Assembly: GCA_012960535.1 (NCBI GenBank)
Contig: DUBB01000043.1
Span: 170,016-234,015, forward strand
Direction: 5' to 3'
Source of the DNA: Gammaproteobacteria bacterium
GTDB lineage: Bacteria; Pseudomonadota; Gammaproteobacteria; Pseudomonadales; Azotimanducaceae
DNA length: 64,000 nt
Shown here: positions 1 to 9,111 of the stretch, piece by piece
Numbering within the stretch: position 1 is the stretch's first letter
How the letters are laid out: each line of letters begins with the position of its first letter
Made by a program: the position numbers and the translations under genes
Notes under the pieces: model-generated
What the model saw: only the letters and a program-made list of their open reading frames with translations
Databases searched by the model: none
What the model was told of the DNA's origin: nothing

Positions 1-438
1 GGCGAAGAAGCAGCACTGGAGGCCATTCTAGCAGGGAGCGTTGTTGCGGGTGACGTCATCGTAATACGCTACGAAGGGCCAAAGGGTGGTCCTGGCATGC
101 GGGAAATGCTGTCCCCCACCAGCGCACTCAATGGTCGAGGCCTGTCCGCTGATGTGGCTCTCATTACCGACGGCCGATTCTCAGGTGGTTCACATGGCTT
201 TGTCATAGGCCATATCACACCGGAAGCGTTTCTCGGAGGCCCCATTGCGCTGATCAAAGATGGAGACAACATCATCATCGATGCCCAGGAACAAACCATT
301 ACGGTCGAATTAGATCCCAAAGAACTGGTCAAGCGAAGAGTCGCTTGGATTAGACCTGACCCTTATACCGAAAGAGGTGTACTGGCAAAATATGCCAAAC
401 TGGTCAGCTCCGCATCTTTAGGAGCAGTGACTGACTAA
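1..438 (+). CDS. ilvD: dihydroxy-acid dehydratase, C-terminal part (cut by window edge)
   Basis: The frame is open from base 1 and gives 145 residues, the tail of an IlvD/Edd-family dehydratase. The enzyme removes water from 2,3-dihydroxy acids to make the 2-keto acid precursors of valine and isoleucine, using an Fe-S cluster and Mg. Visible family signatures are [12 protein letters not shown] (fragment residues about 26-37) and TDGRFSGG (about 56-63), the conserved C-terminal active-site region. Family members are about 560-615 residues, so roughly three quarters lies left of the window. A sugar-acid dehydratase (Edd-like) is less likely given the PGMREML context. ilvC is also present but 43 kb away on the other strand. 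Confidence 0.93.
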   Translation, partial: GEEAALEAILAGSVVAGDVIVIRYEGPKGGPGMREMLSPTSALNGRGLSADVALITDGRFSGGSHGFVIGHITPEAFLGGPIALIKDGDNIIIDAQEQTITVELDPKELVKRRVAWIRPDPYTERGVLAKYAKLVSSASLGAVTD

Positions 439-612
439 CTGTGACCCAATCTGGCTCACTCACCCGGCGCAGGCTTTTAGGGCAGGCTGGCAAGGCCATT
501 AACCCCTGGATTAAAGCCTACACCTTGTTGAGCCAACCTTCAGCCGGATCCCAGCTAACTTTGCAACTAACTTTGCAACTAACTTTGTAACTGACACCCC
601 GCTAGCTTTGAG
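439..612. repeat. spacer with three 12-bp tandem repeats
   Basis: The gap between ilvD and the convergent thioesterase gene holds three consecutive 12-bp units, CTAACTTTGCAA at 555-566 and 567-578 and CTAACTTTGTAA at 579-590. A looser partial copy follows near 608-618. No terminator hairpin with a T-run was seen. Confidence 0.75.
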
Positions 613-1044
613 CTAACTAAAGGCAGGGCTCAGCAGGTTACAGCGAGCCACGGCAACCGGCTTGTCAGCATTTGATTGCCAGATAGTGGCCTGGATATTC
701 GATATTCTCCGACCCTGGCGAATAATAACCGCCCTACCAAATGTGTCCTGCATCCTGCCCGATCGAAGATAATCTACGGAAAAACTGGTGGTTCTGGGTA
801 GATCCTGTTCACCTGTCCTGAACAACCATTCACTTAAGGCAGTCAGTTCCAGAAAACTACCAATGACACCACCATGCAAGGCCGGTAAATTCGGGTTACC
901 CGTCAACTTTTCCTGTGCGGGCAAACAGGTCATCAGTTGCCCAGACTCTATCTTGATCTTCATTCCCAGGAAGCGAGCATAGGGCATCTTCGCCATTATC
1001 CGTATGGTTCTCTCCCCATAGTCCTGCAGCGCCCTCTGGCTCAC
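613..1044 (-). CDS. PaaI-family hotdog thioesterase
   Basis: A 143-residue single hotdog-domain protein, probably a cytoplasmic acyl-CoA thioesterase. The helix motif HGGVIGSFLE (residues 57-66) is the PaaI-type active-site signature. The start is GTG at 1044, and its first bases overlap the stop of the upstream thioesterase gene (GTGA, 4 nt), so the pair is very likely translationally coupled. The two proteins have the same length and fold but low identity, which suggests an old tandem duplication or a heteromeric enzyme. The substrate cannot be read from the sequence; fatty or aromatic acyl-CoA is plausible given the neighbours. Confidence 0.85.
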   Translation of the reverse strand: MSQRALQDYGERTIRIMAKMPYARFLGMKIKIESGQLMTCLPAQEKLTGNPNLPALHGGVIGSFLELTALSEWLFRTGEQDLPRTTSFSVDYLRSGRMQDTFGRAVIIRQGRRISNIQATIWQSNADKPVAVARCNLLSPAFS

Positions 1045-1472
1045 TCGATCATCCTGGTTGTACCCAGTGTATCCAGCATAAATGTAGCCAGTGATTTAGC
1101 GACCGGGTCATGCATTGACGTCTGGTAGGCAACCGCCTTGACATAGGCCATATTTTGCTGGATAGCGTAGCATTCAGCCATCACCATAATATCCAATTCT
1201 GGAACTGCAGGTCTGATAAAGTCGACCCTTAAATCCAGGGTTGCCATTGAAGTGCCATTTTCATACTGCGAATGAGTACGAATGCACCAGCCACAGGCAT
1301 TATCCAGCGTTGCGGTAATAGCGCCGCCATGCACACAGCTAGCTTGCGTATCCTGCAGGATATGCTCTGAGATCCTGAGCCTTACCCACAACTTAGATCC
1401 TTCTTCCCGGACGTACTCCATGCCCAGAACAACAGCGAAGGGTGGCAATTGCCTGATTTCCCCGTCAAACAC
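1041..1472 (-). CDS. PaaI-family hotdog thioesterase
   Basis: A 143-residue hotdog protein and first gene of a two-gene unit. The motif HGGAITATLDNACG (residues 48-61) includes the HGG turn and an Asp in the position used by PaaI-type acyl-CoA thioesterases. The start is GTG at 1472, preceded by a purine-rich GGGGATAGAGC stretch. Its stop overlaps the start of the second thioesterase. The role is probably hydrolysis of acyl-CoA to free CoA during catabolism. Family assignment is firm; substrate is unknown. Confidence 0.87.
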   Translation of the reverse strand: MFDGEIRQLPPFAVVLGMEYVREEGSKLWVRLRISEHILQDTQASCVHGGAITATLDNACGWCIRTHSQYENGTSMATLDLRVDFIRPAVPELDIMVMAECYAIQQNMAYVKAVAYQTSMHDPVAKSLATFMLDTLGTTRMIE

Positions 1473-1617
1473 GCTCTATCCCCGTCTCTTTTGGCTCATT
1501 TTTCACAGACCCTAGAAAATCAACGTTGCCGGCAGAATCAAATCGCGCGGCGTGTATCGCATGCGGTTAGGTGTGTACATTCGCGTATACACACACGCTG
1601 CAGATTCCCCAGGGCTG

Positions 1618-2919
1618 TTAATGGCAGTGTACTCTTACAGGTAATTCGGTAATCCCCCTGACGAAGCTAGAACGCACGCGTGTGGGCGGCCCACACACTT
1701 CGACGAAACTAAATCTTTTCATAATTTCCTGCCATACAATTCTCAACTGCATTTCAGCCAGCCGGTTACCCATGCATCTATGAATACCAAAACCGAAAGC
1801 CAAATGGTGCCTTGCCGATGGCCTGTCTATCAGGAATTGATCTGCATTAGTGATGGCCTCTTCGTCTCGATTGCCGGAGATATACCACATAATGACCTGG
1901 TCACCCGCCTTAATCTGCTTTCCGCGTAATTCAAAATCAACATTAGCGGTCCGGCGCATATAGGGAAGAGGCGTCTGCCATCGGATAATTTCGGAGACCA
2001 TATTTGGAATCAAAGAAGGCTTTGATCTTAGTTTTTCGTACTCGTGCGGGTTTTCATTGAGCGCCAGCACGCCACCACTGATGGAATTCCGGGTCGTGTC
2101 ATTTCCACCGACGATTAATAAAATCAGGTTTCCCAGAAACTCGAAAGGCGCCATATCTCGAGTATCCTTACCATGAGCGAGCATGGATATTAAATCATTG
2201 CCCGGTTCTTTTGCCGCCCTTTCATTCCACAATCGGGTAAAATACTCCAAGCACTCCAGCATTTCAGTTCTTCTCTGCTGCTCAGATTCAATGACGCCAT
2301 CTCCCGGATTGGCCGTGGCAATATCAGACCATCGGGTCAGTTTACGCCTGTCCTCGAACGGAAAATCAAACAGCGTGGCCAGCATCTGGGTGGTCAACTC
2401 AATCGAAACCCGATCTACCCAATTGAAGGTCTCACCCACCGGTAAGCTATCCAGAATACTGCCAGCCCGTTGCCTGATTAAGGGCTCTAGTTCTGCCAGA
2501 TTCCGAGGCGCAACGACGCCACTGACAGTTGCCCGCTGCAGGTCATGCTTAGGCGGATCCATGGCTATAAACATGGATAAATTCATGTCTTCCGGGTTCG
2601 GCTCACTATCCACCGGAGGCCCCAGCGCGATGCCATGCGCAGAAGAAAACAGCTCATGGTGCTTGTCAATAAACAGAATATCCTCGAATTTGGTGATCGA
2701 CCAGTAACGGCCTGTTTCAGGATGTTCATTCAGGTGTACCGGGTCTTCTTTTCGAAGCCTTTCAAAAAACTCAAACTGTCGGTTTTCCTCAAAAATACGG
2801 CCATCCACCATATTGATTTCCGCTAAGGGAACTGCGTAGGGATCAGTCACCACAGGCGGTGGCTCAGCACTAAATATTGACGACTTCTGTTCGGATGCAA
2901 TAGAGGTTTGCTCACTCAT
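1618..2919 (-). CDS. cytochrome P450, CYP153-like
   Basis: A 433-residue soluble class I P450 that would hydroxylate a C-H bond with O2 and two electrons from a ferredoxin. The haem loop FGFGIHRCMG places the axial ligand at Cys382. The I-helix reads GGNDTTRNS, the ExxR helix is EIIRW, and MWYISGNRDE follows. This set of motifs is typical of CYP153, the terminal alkane and fatty-acid hydroxylases. The start ATG at 2919 has only a weak ribosome site. An inverted repeat lies 40-70 nt upstream. PhzF and TauD genes lie upstream on the same strand. No ferredoxin or ferredoxin reductase is in the window, so partners must be elsewhere. Substrate class is inferred from family only. Confidence 0.88.
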   Translation of the reverse strand: MSEQTSIASEQKSSIFSAEPPPVVTDPYAVPLAEINMVDGRIFEENRQFEFFERLRKEDPVHLNEHPETGRYWSITKFEDILFIDKHHELFSSAHGIALGPPVDSEPNPEDMNLSMFIAMDPPKHDLQRATVSGVVAPRNLAELEPLIRQRAGSILDSLPVGETFNWVDRVSIELTTQMLATLFDFPFEDRRKLTRWSDIATANPGDGVIESEQQRRTEMLECLEYFTRLWNERAAKEPGNDLISMLAHGKDTRDMAPFEFLGNLILLIVGGNDTTRNSISGGVLALNENPHEYEKLRSKPSLIPNMVSEIIRWQTPLPYMRRTANVDFELRGKQIKAGDQVIMWYISGNRDEEAITNADQFLIDRPSARHHLAFGFGIHRCMGNRLAEMQLRIVWQEIMKRFSFVEVCGPPTRVRSSFVRGITELPVRVHCH

Positions 2920-2959
2920 GACTAAAAGGACTTGTTCAAATATGAGCTTTTATATAACA

Positions 2960-2987
2960 CGAATAGGTATAGAAGACACCCTATTCG
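2960..2987. promoter_or_regulatory. inverted repeat upstream of the P450 gene, operator candidate
   Basis: Perfect 8-bp arms CGAATAGG (2960-2967) and CCTATTCG (2980-2987) are separated by 12 bp and centred about 55 bp before the P450 start. The dyad has the geometry of a dimeric repressor site. It has no T-run, so it does not look like a terminator. Function is inferred. Confidence 0.35.
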
Positions 2988-3062
2988 ACTTACCTGGTTG
3001 TCGATCATGGCCACTACCGGCATATCATTCACCAACACCGAGCATGGAGAATAATGAGTCTG

Positions 3063-3917
3063 TTAGCCCATGACCCAGTGACCTTGGCCAACCAGTCGTA
3101 CCTGACCACCCACCTCAATATTAAAATGCCTGTCATTCTTGGTCGCAGCTACATGGATGTGTGAAGGTCGACCCATCTCAAAACCCTGCCCGATCAATAT
3201 AGTCACCTGCTTTGAACCAAAATATTCATATTCCACCAGATACCCGCCGAGCGCACAGCAGGCACTTCCTGTTGCAGCATCCTCCTCGACCCCCAGACCA
3301 GGTGCAAACATCCGGGCACGAATATGTTCCGCCATGTCTGCATCGGCCGGAGCAAACAAGAATACGGGCTGCTGACAATTCACCTGACTACTGTCAAACC
3401 TTCGTAAAGCGGCCACGCTCAGCAGAGGAATAATAACAAACCCTAATCCTGCTGAGGCCCAGCAACAGGGATAGCGGCTATCAATATCTTCCGATTTCAA
3501 ACCTATTTCTTCGATTAAACCGGTTAAATCCTCAACCTCGGCTATCTGCATTTCATTTCTGGTAAAGAACTGAAACCCCGGTTCCTTAAAACTAACCGGT
3601 ACCTTACCCCCTTCCAGGTTGAGTTCCACCTGAGAACTAGACTGCAGGCCAAAGGCCTTTCTAACAACAAAAGCCGAGCCCAGGACGGGATGACCGGCAA
3701 AGGGCACCTCCTCGTAGGGCGTAAATATTCGGGTATCAAAGCCCTGGCCGATGCTGCCACCCGTTACAAAACTGGTCTCAGAAAAATTAATTTCTCTGGC
3801 TATAGTCTGCATGACGCTATCGGACAATGGCTCGGACGGGATTAAAGTGGCCAGTTGATTGCCGCTATAAGGCCCCAGAGCAAAAACATCGGTAAAATAA
3901 AACGGACAGTCAGGCAT
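3063..3917 (-). CDS. PhzF-family isomerase-like protein
   Basis: A 284-residue protein of the PhzF/diaminopimelate-epimerase fold. The start chosen is ATG 3917, giving MPDCPFYFTDVFAL, which matches the usual PhzF N-terminus; longer readings begin inside the TauD gene. INFSETSF contains Glu47, equivalent to the catalytic Glu of PhzF, and GHPVLGSA is the conserved second motif. A DAATGSA segment near the C-terminal third is also family-typical. The TauD stop is 2 nt before this ATG, so the two are coupled. Other phenazine genes are absent, so this is a PhzF-like isomerase of unknown substrate, not evidence of phenazine synthesis. Confidence 0.85.
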   Translation of the reverse strand: MPDCPFYFTDVFALGPYSGNQLATLIPSEPLSDSVMQTIAREINFSETSFVTGGSIGQGFDTRIFTPYEEVPFAGHPVLGSAFVVRKAFGLQSSSQVELNLEGGKVPVSFKEPGFQFFTRNEMQIAEVEDLTGLIEEIGLKSEDIDSRYPCCWASAGLGFVIIPLLSVAALRRFDSSQVNCQQPVFLFAPADADMAEHIRARMFAPGLGVEEDAATGSACCALGGYLVEYEYFGSKQVTILIGQGFEMGRPSHIHVAATKNDRHFNIEVGGQVRLVGQGHWVMG

Positions 3918-3919
3918 GC

Positions 3920-4732
3920 TTAAAATGGCCTGTCGCCCTGCACGGTAACCCGTGTACCACTTCGCGTATTCGGAAAATAATCCCACACGGCAAGATGTTG
4001 AGTACACCGATTATCCCAGATCGCCACGGCGTTTTCGGTCCAGCGGAAACGGCAATGAAATGCCGGATGCTTTACGTGTTGAAACAGGAATTGAAGCAAT
4101 GCACTACTCTCTTCACGGGACAGCCCCAGTATTGCCTTAGTAAACCCCTGATTGACGAAAAGAGCTTTCCTACCCGTTTCCGGATGAGTACGAATGACCG
4201 GATGATTGGCATGAGGGTTAGCGCGTTGCGGCTTGTGATCACCATAGAATCCAGAATAATTCGCTTCATGACGAGCTGATAAGGGTTCCAGCATTTCCTG
4301 TATCGGGCTTGACAGCGCCTCATAAGCAGCATACATGTTCGCCCAGAGCGTATCTCCTCCAGTAGCCGGCACGGTCTGTAAATACAAGATACTGGCTTTA
4401 GGCGGCTGTTCATCTGCGGATACATCAGAATGCCAGACCTCACCATTATTACGATGTGAATCAGCGTCCGTATGGATGGCCATCAGTGCTGGATTGTCAT
4501 GTCGATAAGGTGCTGCTGGGTGTATGTGCAATTCACCAAAGTCCCTGCCCAGCGACAGATGCTGTTCTGCTGTCAACTCCTGATCTCTGAAAAAAACCAC
4601 AAGATGCTTAAGCCAGGCATGCTGTATCTCGGCCTTTACGGGTTCAGACAGTTTATCCGCCAGATTAACTCCACCGATCACTGCACCAATAGACGCTGTC
4701 AACGGCTCAACATTGATTAGCTGATATTGCAT
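3920..4732 (-). CDS. TauD/TfdA-family Fe(II)/2-oxoglutarate dioxygenase
   Basis: A 270-residue non-haem iron oxygenase. The iron triad is visible as HSD (His101, Asp103) and the distal His246 in QHLAVWDY; an Arg about 11-15 residues later would bind 2-oxoglutarate. The family hydroxylates sulfonates, aryloxy acids and other small acids. A strong ribosome site (AAGGAGATACT) precedes the ATG at 4732. It is coupled to the PhzF gene downstream. Two further TauD paralogues occur in this window at 45.4 and 61.1 kb. Substrate unknown. Confidence 0.9.
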   Translation of the reverse strand: MQYQLINVEPLTASIGAVIGGVNLADKLSEPVKAEIQHAWLKHLVVFFRDQELTAEQHLSLGRDFGELHIHPAAPYRHDNPALMAIHTDADSHRNNGEVWHSDVSADEQPPKASILYLQTVPATGGDTLWANMYAAYEALSSPIQEMLEPLSARHEANYSGFYGDHKPQRANPHANHPVIRTHPETGRKALFVNQGFTKAILGLSREESSALLQFLFQHVKHPAFHCRFRWTENAVAIWDNRCTQHLAVWDYFPNTRSGTRVTVQGDRPF

Positions 4733-4743
4733 AGTATCTCCTT

Positions 4744-4776
4744 ATGGCACGATTAAAAGGCACGACTAAAAGGCGC
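4744..4776. repeat. 13-bp tandem repeat ahead of the TauD gene
   Basis: GGCACGATTAAAA (4746-4758) is followed directly by GGCACGACTAAAA (4759-4771) and a partial GGCGC. The repeat lies about 15 bp upstream of the TauD start codon, inside its probable 5' leader. Confidence 0.6.
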
Positions 4777-5019
4777 AACGAATGTTTTTACAACTAATTC
4801 AACTGGAAAACCAGATGGCCTGCCCACGCACCGCCCAGCAAGACACGCGGATTATGCATAACAAGTATATCCCGTCCGCACCATTTACGGGTAGATTAGA
4901 CAGCGCTCGCTGGTCAGCAGTATAGATGTCAGACAGGACTTCCCTGGCAAAGCAAATCAGCTCTTTCTTTCCCAGTGAGCAGCAGATATGTTAATGCCTT
5001 AAACAACCGGACTGACAAC

Positions 5020-6114
5020 ATGAATCCATCAATGAATGAAATTGGCTTCTACGGCCTGGCAGGTGCACCTAAAAGCCCTCGCGATCTCATTGAGGAAATC
5101 GTTACCGCAGAAAACATGGGCCTTGGCAGCTGTTTCCTGTCGGAACGTTTTAACATAAAGGAAATCGCCACCCTGTCTGGAATCGCGGGTGCTAGCTCAA
5201 AAAACATCGGCATTGTTACCGCAGCCACCAACCAAAACACTCGCCATCCCATTGTCACCGCTGCATTCGCGTCAACGATGCATTTCCTGACTCAAGGTCG
5301 ATTCAGTCTCGGATTAGGCAGAGGCATTGATCCTTTATTCAAGGCCCTCGGATTATCAAACCTGACCACAGCCATGATGGAGGATTTTGCCGGACTGATG
5401 CGACGACTTCACCAGGGTGAAACAATCATCAATCATAGTGGTCCTGCTGGAAGCTGGCCAGTTTTACGTCTGGACCCCGATTTCAATGAAACCATTCCAT
5501 TGACTCTGATGGCATTCGGTCCCAATTCTTTAGAACTGGCCGGACGCTGCTACGATGCGGTAGTACTCCATACCTTCTTTACCGATGAAACCACCAGCAG
5601 AGCGGTCAAAACCGTAAAGCAGGCAGCGGCAAAGGCAGGTAAAAATCCCCAGAACGTACGTGTCTGGTCCTGTCTGGCAACCGTGGGTGATCATCTCGAC
5701 TACCCGGTTCGATTAAAGAAAACAGTTGGTAGGATGGGAACTTACCTGCAAGCCTATGGTGACCTGATGGTCAATACCAATCAGTGGGACCCGAAAGTTC
5801 TGGAAAATTTCAGGCGTCATAAATTGATCAAAAATTTTAACGGTTCGCTGGATCAAAAAGCCACTACCTCTGAATTAGAGCAAGTCGCTGAACTGATTCC
5901 ACAGACCTGGCTGGCAAATGCGGCAACCGGAACACCGGAAAATTGTGTCGCAGCAATACAACACCAATTTGAACTCGGTGTGGATGGGGTCATACTACAC
6001 GGCGCATCCCCTGATGAACTGGCCCCTGTTATCGAAGAATATCGCCGCCAAAGAAGTCCCGGGAGTTTTGATCACCTGCCAGCAAACCCAGCGCTGCCAC
6101 CCTTTAAAACTTAA
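5020..6114 (+). CDS. LLM-class (luciferase-like) flavin/F420-dependent oxidoreductase
   Basis: A TIM-barrel luciferase-like monooxygenase-family protein of about 364 residues. Characteristic pieces are GRFSLGLGRG after the first third and a C-terminal segment TPENCVAAIQ that closes the barrel. The overall look resembles the MSMEG_2249-type F420 oxidoreductases (from memory, not a search). The frame opens at a GTG at 4975, but ATG 5020 or 5032 fits the family N-terminus better. It is transcribed away from the TauD gene and converges with the phosphotransferase gene. The F420 assignment rests on the nearby F420 biosynthesis operon; FMN use is possible. Confidence 0.82.
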   Translation: MNPSMNEIGFYGLAGAPKSPRDLIEEIVTAENMGLGSCFLSERFNIKEIATLSGIAGASSKNIGIVTAATNQNTRHPIVTAAFASTMHFLTQGRFSLGLGRGIDPLFKALGLSNLTTAMMEDFAGLMRRLHQGETIINHSGPAGSWPVLRLDPDFNETIPLTLMAFGPNSLELAGRCYDAVVLHTFFTDETTSRAVKTVKQAAAKAGKNPQNVRVWSCLATVGDHLDYPVRLKKTVGRMGTYLQAYGDLMVNTNQWDPKVLENFRRHKLIKNFNGSLDQKATTSELEQVAELIPQTWLANAATGTPENCVAAIQHQFELGVDGVILHGASPDELAPVIEEYRRQRSPGSFDHLPANPALPPFKT

Positions 6115-6127
6115 CCCGGCAGCAAAG

Positions 6128-7174
6128 TCAGAAGGTTTCAAGGTCGCGGCACATGGTCGCACTGCGGGTCGCCATTGCCATGAACATATCATTGCCTCGT
6201 GGGGTTTCACCCACGATCATCGAGGCAATAACAGCCATTATCATTCCAGCCGGTGCATAATTCCGGTAATAACGAAAACAATCATCCAGCCCCAGTTCAA
6301 CGCGATAACTCTTTAATACATCCAGATAAAACCCCAGCAGTGCACGCTCTTCCTTTGCTCGAACTTCGGGCAAAAGAGACGTTCCCAGGAAATAACTCAC
6401 ATCTGCTAGCGGACAACCTGTGCTGAGCGATTGCCAGTCAACCACGGTAAGAGGATAAGGACCACCAAACATCATATTATCGAGCCGGTAATCGACATGG
6501 ATCAGTACCGGCGGTTCATTGCCGTAGATGGCTTGATAACTAGGCAGAAACGCAGACAAACGATCGGTCGCTGTCAAATCCCACTGCGACAATCGATGTG
6601 CATAACGCTGCAGATAGCCAGGCTTAACACCGTCATAAAACTGGACCAGCAAGTTTTCATCGGCACCCGAATCAGGCTCACCGCCCAGCATGGGATGGCT
6701 GGCCAGGTTAACGTCTCCCCACCGAGGCCCCTGCAACCGGGCAAGTTGTTCCAGTGCCAGAGCAGCCTGATCAGGAGAACACCCGTTAAGTTGGTCTCCC
6801 TGCTCACCCGGCGCCAGATCTTCCATCAATATTACAAAATCGTGGGTTGCTTCTTCGATCGCTGCAAAAAATACCACCGGCGTCTGGATATCCACCGTAG
6901 CCTGGATTTCCCGATAGAAGAAAACCTCTTTCAAATAATTTCCCTGAGCAATTCCGGTCTGCCTGCTGACTGGATCCAGTGAAGGAAACTTACCAACGAC
7001 ACTGTCCGGCACATCGGCACCGGTGAGCTTAAAACGAACGTTTTCCCCTACCTGCCCCGTGCCAATTGACTCGCTGGAGAAATCGGTAACACGGCCTAAG
7101 CCGTTTGAGGAAAATACCGAATTCAGCCAGGCGACACTGATATCATCGGGGTTAGATATTATGGGAATGGTCAT
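6128..7174 (-). CDS. phosphotransferase-fold kinase (APH/EcKinase-like)
   Basis: A 348-residue aminoglycoside-phosphotransferase-fold protein. Lys62 (VGKF) is the likely ATP-binding Lys. The catalytic loop HVDYRLDN has His226, Asp228 and Asn233, and Asp246 in VVDWQS is the metal ligand. Such proteins often phosphorylate alcohols of steroids, ecdysteroids or other small hydrophobic molecules rather than antibiotics. It is the last gene of the minus-strand run that starts with npdG, 73 nt beyond the short-chain dehydrogenase. ATG 7174 has AGAGG upstream. Substrate is unknown; a catabolic role is inferred from the neighbours. Confidence 0.83.
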   Translation of the reverse strand: MTIPIISNPDDISVAWLNSVFSSNGLGRVTDFSSESIGTGQVGENVRFKLTGADVPDSVVGKFPSLDPVSRQTGIAQGNYLKEVFFYREIQATVDIQTPVVFFAAIEEATHDFVILMEDLAPGEQGDQLNGCSPDQAALALEQLARLQGPRWGDVNLASHPMLGGEPDSGADENLLVQFYDGVKPGYLQRYAHRLSQWDLTATDRLSAFLPSYQAIYGNEPPVLIHVDYRLDNMMFGGPYPLTVVDWQSLSTGCPLADVSYFLGTSLLPEVRAKEERALLGFYLDVLKSYRVELGLDDCFRYYRNYAPAGMIMAVIASMIVGETPRGNDMFMAMATRSATMCRDLETF

Positions 7175-7247
7175 AGCCGGGCCTCTTTAATAGCAATGTC
7201 TTGACTGTTCCAGACTCGGACTAGCTTGTAAAGCAATCGATACTGTA

Positions 7248-8036
7248 TTAGCTGCCCTTGTTGAATCTGGCAAAGAGCCCCCCCAGGTTCCTGATCAGTC
7301 TGCGGGGCTGAAACTGACTGAGCATCACAGCAGCCTCATTAACCAAACCCGGTATATGAACGACCTGCTCATCCATCATGGCATCAAAACCTGCCTGGGC
7401 CACCCCTTCTGCTGTTGAAACCAGCGTTTCCGGCAATTGAGAAACAGTTGTACCCGATACCATCTGCGTTAAGGTAACCCCTGGACACAGTGCAGTTACG
7501 GTAATACCGGTACCGCGTAATTCTTCCGCAAGCGCTTCAGAAAGAGATAATACATAAGCCTTACTCGCAGCGTATTGAGCCAGACTCGGTACCGGGTGGA
7601 AAGCGGCAACTGAAGCCACGTTAAGGATTTTACCTAACCTCCGTTTTTTCATTCCAGGAAGGAAATACCGGGTCAGCTGAGTTAACGATCTAATATTCAA
7701 AACCAGCAATTCATCCAGATCATCCTCGGATGTGTCAATGAACGAGCTCTGTCCTGAAACTGCCGCATTATTGACGAGGATATCAACTGTCACATTAAGA
7801 TCCTCAACGGCCTTGATTAACCTTTCTGCGCCCGCTTTATCCGATAGATCACAGTTGATGATGTCTACCCTGATGGGCCCTGCCAGTTCCTGTGCTATCA
7901 CCTGCAGCCGATCCTGCCGTCGAGCCGTAAGAATAAGGTTAATCCCCTTGGTCGCCAACAACCTGGCAAAGGCTTCGCCGATACCCGATGATGCGCCCGT
8001 TACCAGGGCTGTTCCTTTCTGTGACTGCAGGCTCAT
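7248..8036 (-). CDS. short-chain dehydrogenase/reductase (SDR)
   Basis: A 262-residue classical SDR. The nucleotide motif TGASSGIG is at residues 13-20, the NNAA motif near 89-92, and the catalytic Ser142, Tyr155 and Lys159 (YAASK) are intact. The Arg pair after beta-2 (ARRQDR) suggests NADPH preference. It would interconvert an alcohol and a ketone. The start is ATG 8036, with a modest GGGAAA ribosome site. It sits between the enoyl-CoA hydratase-like gene and the phosphotransferase gene on the same strand. Substrate is not determinable. Confidence 0.88.
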   Translation of the reverse strand: MSLQSQKGTALVTGASSGIGEAFARLLATKGINLILTARRQDRLQVIAQELAGPIRVDIINCDLSDKAGAERLIKAVEDLNVTVDILVNNAAVSGQSSFIDTSEDDLDELLVLNIRSLTQLTRYFLPGMKKRRLGKILNVASVAAFHPVPSLAQYAASKAYVLSLSEALAEELRGTGITVTALCPGVTLTQMVSGTTVSQLPETLVSTAEGVAQAGFDAMMDEQVVHIPGLVNEAAVMLSQFQPRRLIRNLGGLFARFNKGS

Positions 8037-8222
8037 ATTTTATTTCCCGTGGGTGCCAGCCTAATCATTCAGATCCCTTTACCTTCTGGTCTTCTCATTC
8101 TCATTCTCTTTTTCTTTCTCATTGTCAAGCTGGTAATGCGGCGCCACTGAACAAAGATAGAGGGCTAGCTGGTCCAGGCCCAGAGCTGACATTCCACGCA
8201 ATAATAGAGTTAGAAATTGATT

Positions 8223-8984
8223 TTACAGCGCAGAAAAATCTGCAGGGCGCTTTTCCAGAAAAGCTTTAACTGCTTCGCGGTTAGCCGCACCTCCAGACAG
8301 ACTGGCCAGGGCTTGACTTTCTGCCGCCACCGCTGCCTTCATTGAATCACGAAGCGGCTTCATCATCAGGGTCTTTGTCTGCATAAGCGAGGTCAGGGGC
8401 AATTCAGCAATAATGCGCGCTTTATCCATCACCTGCTGCATAAAAACGTCATCGGAAAAAATCTCCATAACCAAACCAATATCAAGGGCTTGGGTTGCTG
8501 AAACCCACTCTGAGGACAGCAAAATCCAACTGGCTTTCTGGTGACCCAGCAATCGCCCAAAAGTAAACGTACTGGCTGCTTCAGCCGTTAACCCAAGTGA
8601 TGAAAATGGGCACCGAAAGCGAGCACTGTGCGCTGCAAAAGCCATATCTGCCAATCCTAAAATGGTGCAACCAATGCCAACGCCCAAACCATTTGCTGCA
8701 ACTATAAAGGGCTTTGGGAAATCAATTATTGCATCAAGCATGCCGTTCAAACCATGCTTTGGCACAGCCTGTGCCGGCCCCATAGCCTTCAGGTCAGCAC
8801 CCGCACTAAAAGCACGTCCAGCACCTGTAAGTACCAGGACCTTGGTTGTCACATCTGCTGCCGCATCCAAAAAAATATCGCATAGCTCGTCCATCATGGC
8901 ACTGTTAAACGCATTTAACGCGTCTGCGCGGTCCAGCTTGACCAACCTGACACCCTCTTCAACCTGTGAACTGATTACCGCCAT
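8223..8984 (-). CDS. enoyl-CoA hydratase/isomerase family protein
   Basis: A 253-residue crotonase-fold protein. The start is ATG 8984 because AGGAGGGTCCG lies directly upstream; a longer frame to 9032 has no such site. Oxyanion-hole segments are AFSAGADL (59-66) and NGLGVGIG (98-105). LTAEAAST carries Glu135 in a family catalytic position. The enzyme would hydrate or isomerise 2- or 3-enoyl-CoA. It is separated from the SDR gene by 186 nt, which include a pyrimidine-rich tract (8091-8129), so an internal promoter or processing site is possible. Hydratase versus isomerase cannot be decided. Confidence 0.88.
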   Translation of the reverse strand: MAVISSQVEEGVRLVKLDRADALNAFNSAMMDELCDIFLDAAADVTTKVLVLTGAGRAFSAGADLKAMGPAQAVPKHGLNGMLDAIIDFPKPFIVAANGLGVGIGCTILGLADMAFAAHSARFRCPFSSLGLTAEAASTFTFGRLLGHQKASWILLSSEWVSATQALDIGLVMEIFSDDVFMQQVMDKARIIAELPLTSLMQTKTLMMKPLRDSMKAAVAAESQALASLSGGAANREAVKAFLEKRPADFSAL

Positions 8985-9111
8985 CGGACCCTCCTGATCT
9001 CTGCTTATTGCTGTCACACACCTTTGCCCCATCTTGGTCTGGAAACCGACTCAATCGCCCATTGTAGTTTCTCGGACAATTCACTGCTACTTGTCCCGTT
9101 ACATCTGCTCT

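Noticed and set aside
2183..2707. 174-codon plus-strand frame inside the P450 gene
   Set aside because: It is the antisense shadow of an intact P450; no ribosome site or domain supports it.
3063..3917. Phenazine biosynthesis
   Set aside because: Only a PhzF-like protein is present; no other phenazine genes are in the window and the family is functionally broad.
5918..6316. 132-codon plus-strand frame across the end of the LLM gene
   Set aside because: It overlaps two well-supported genes out of frame and has no family features.
8091..8129. Pyrimidine-rich tract with repeated ATTCTC between the hydratase and SDR genes
   Set aside because: It is striking but short and imperfect; I cannot tell it from ordinary skew in a spacer.
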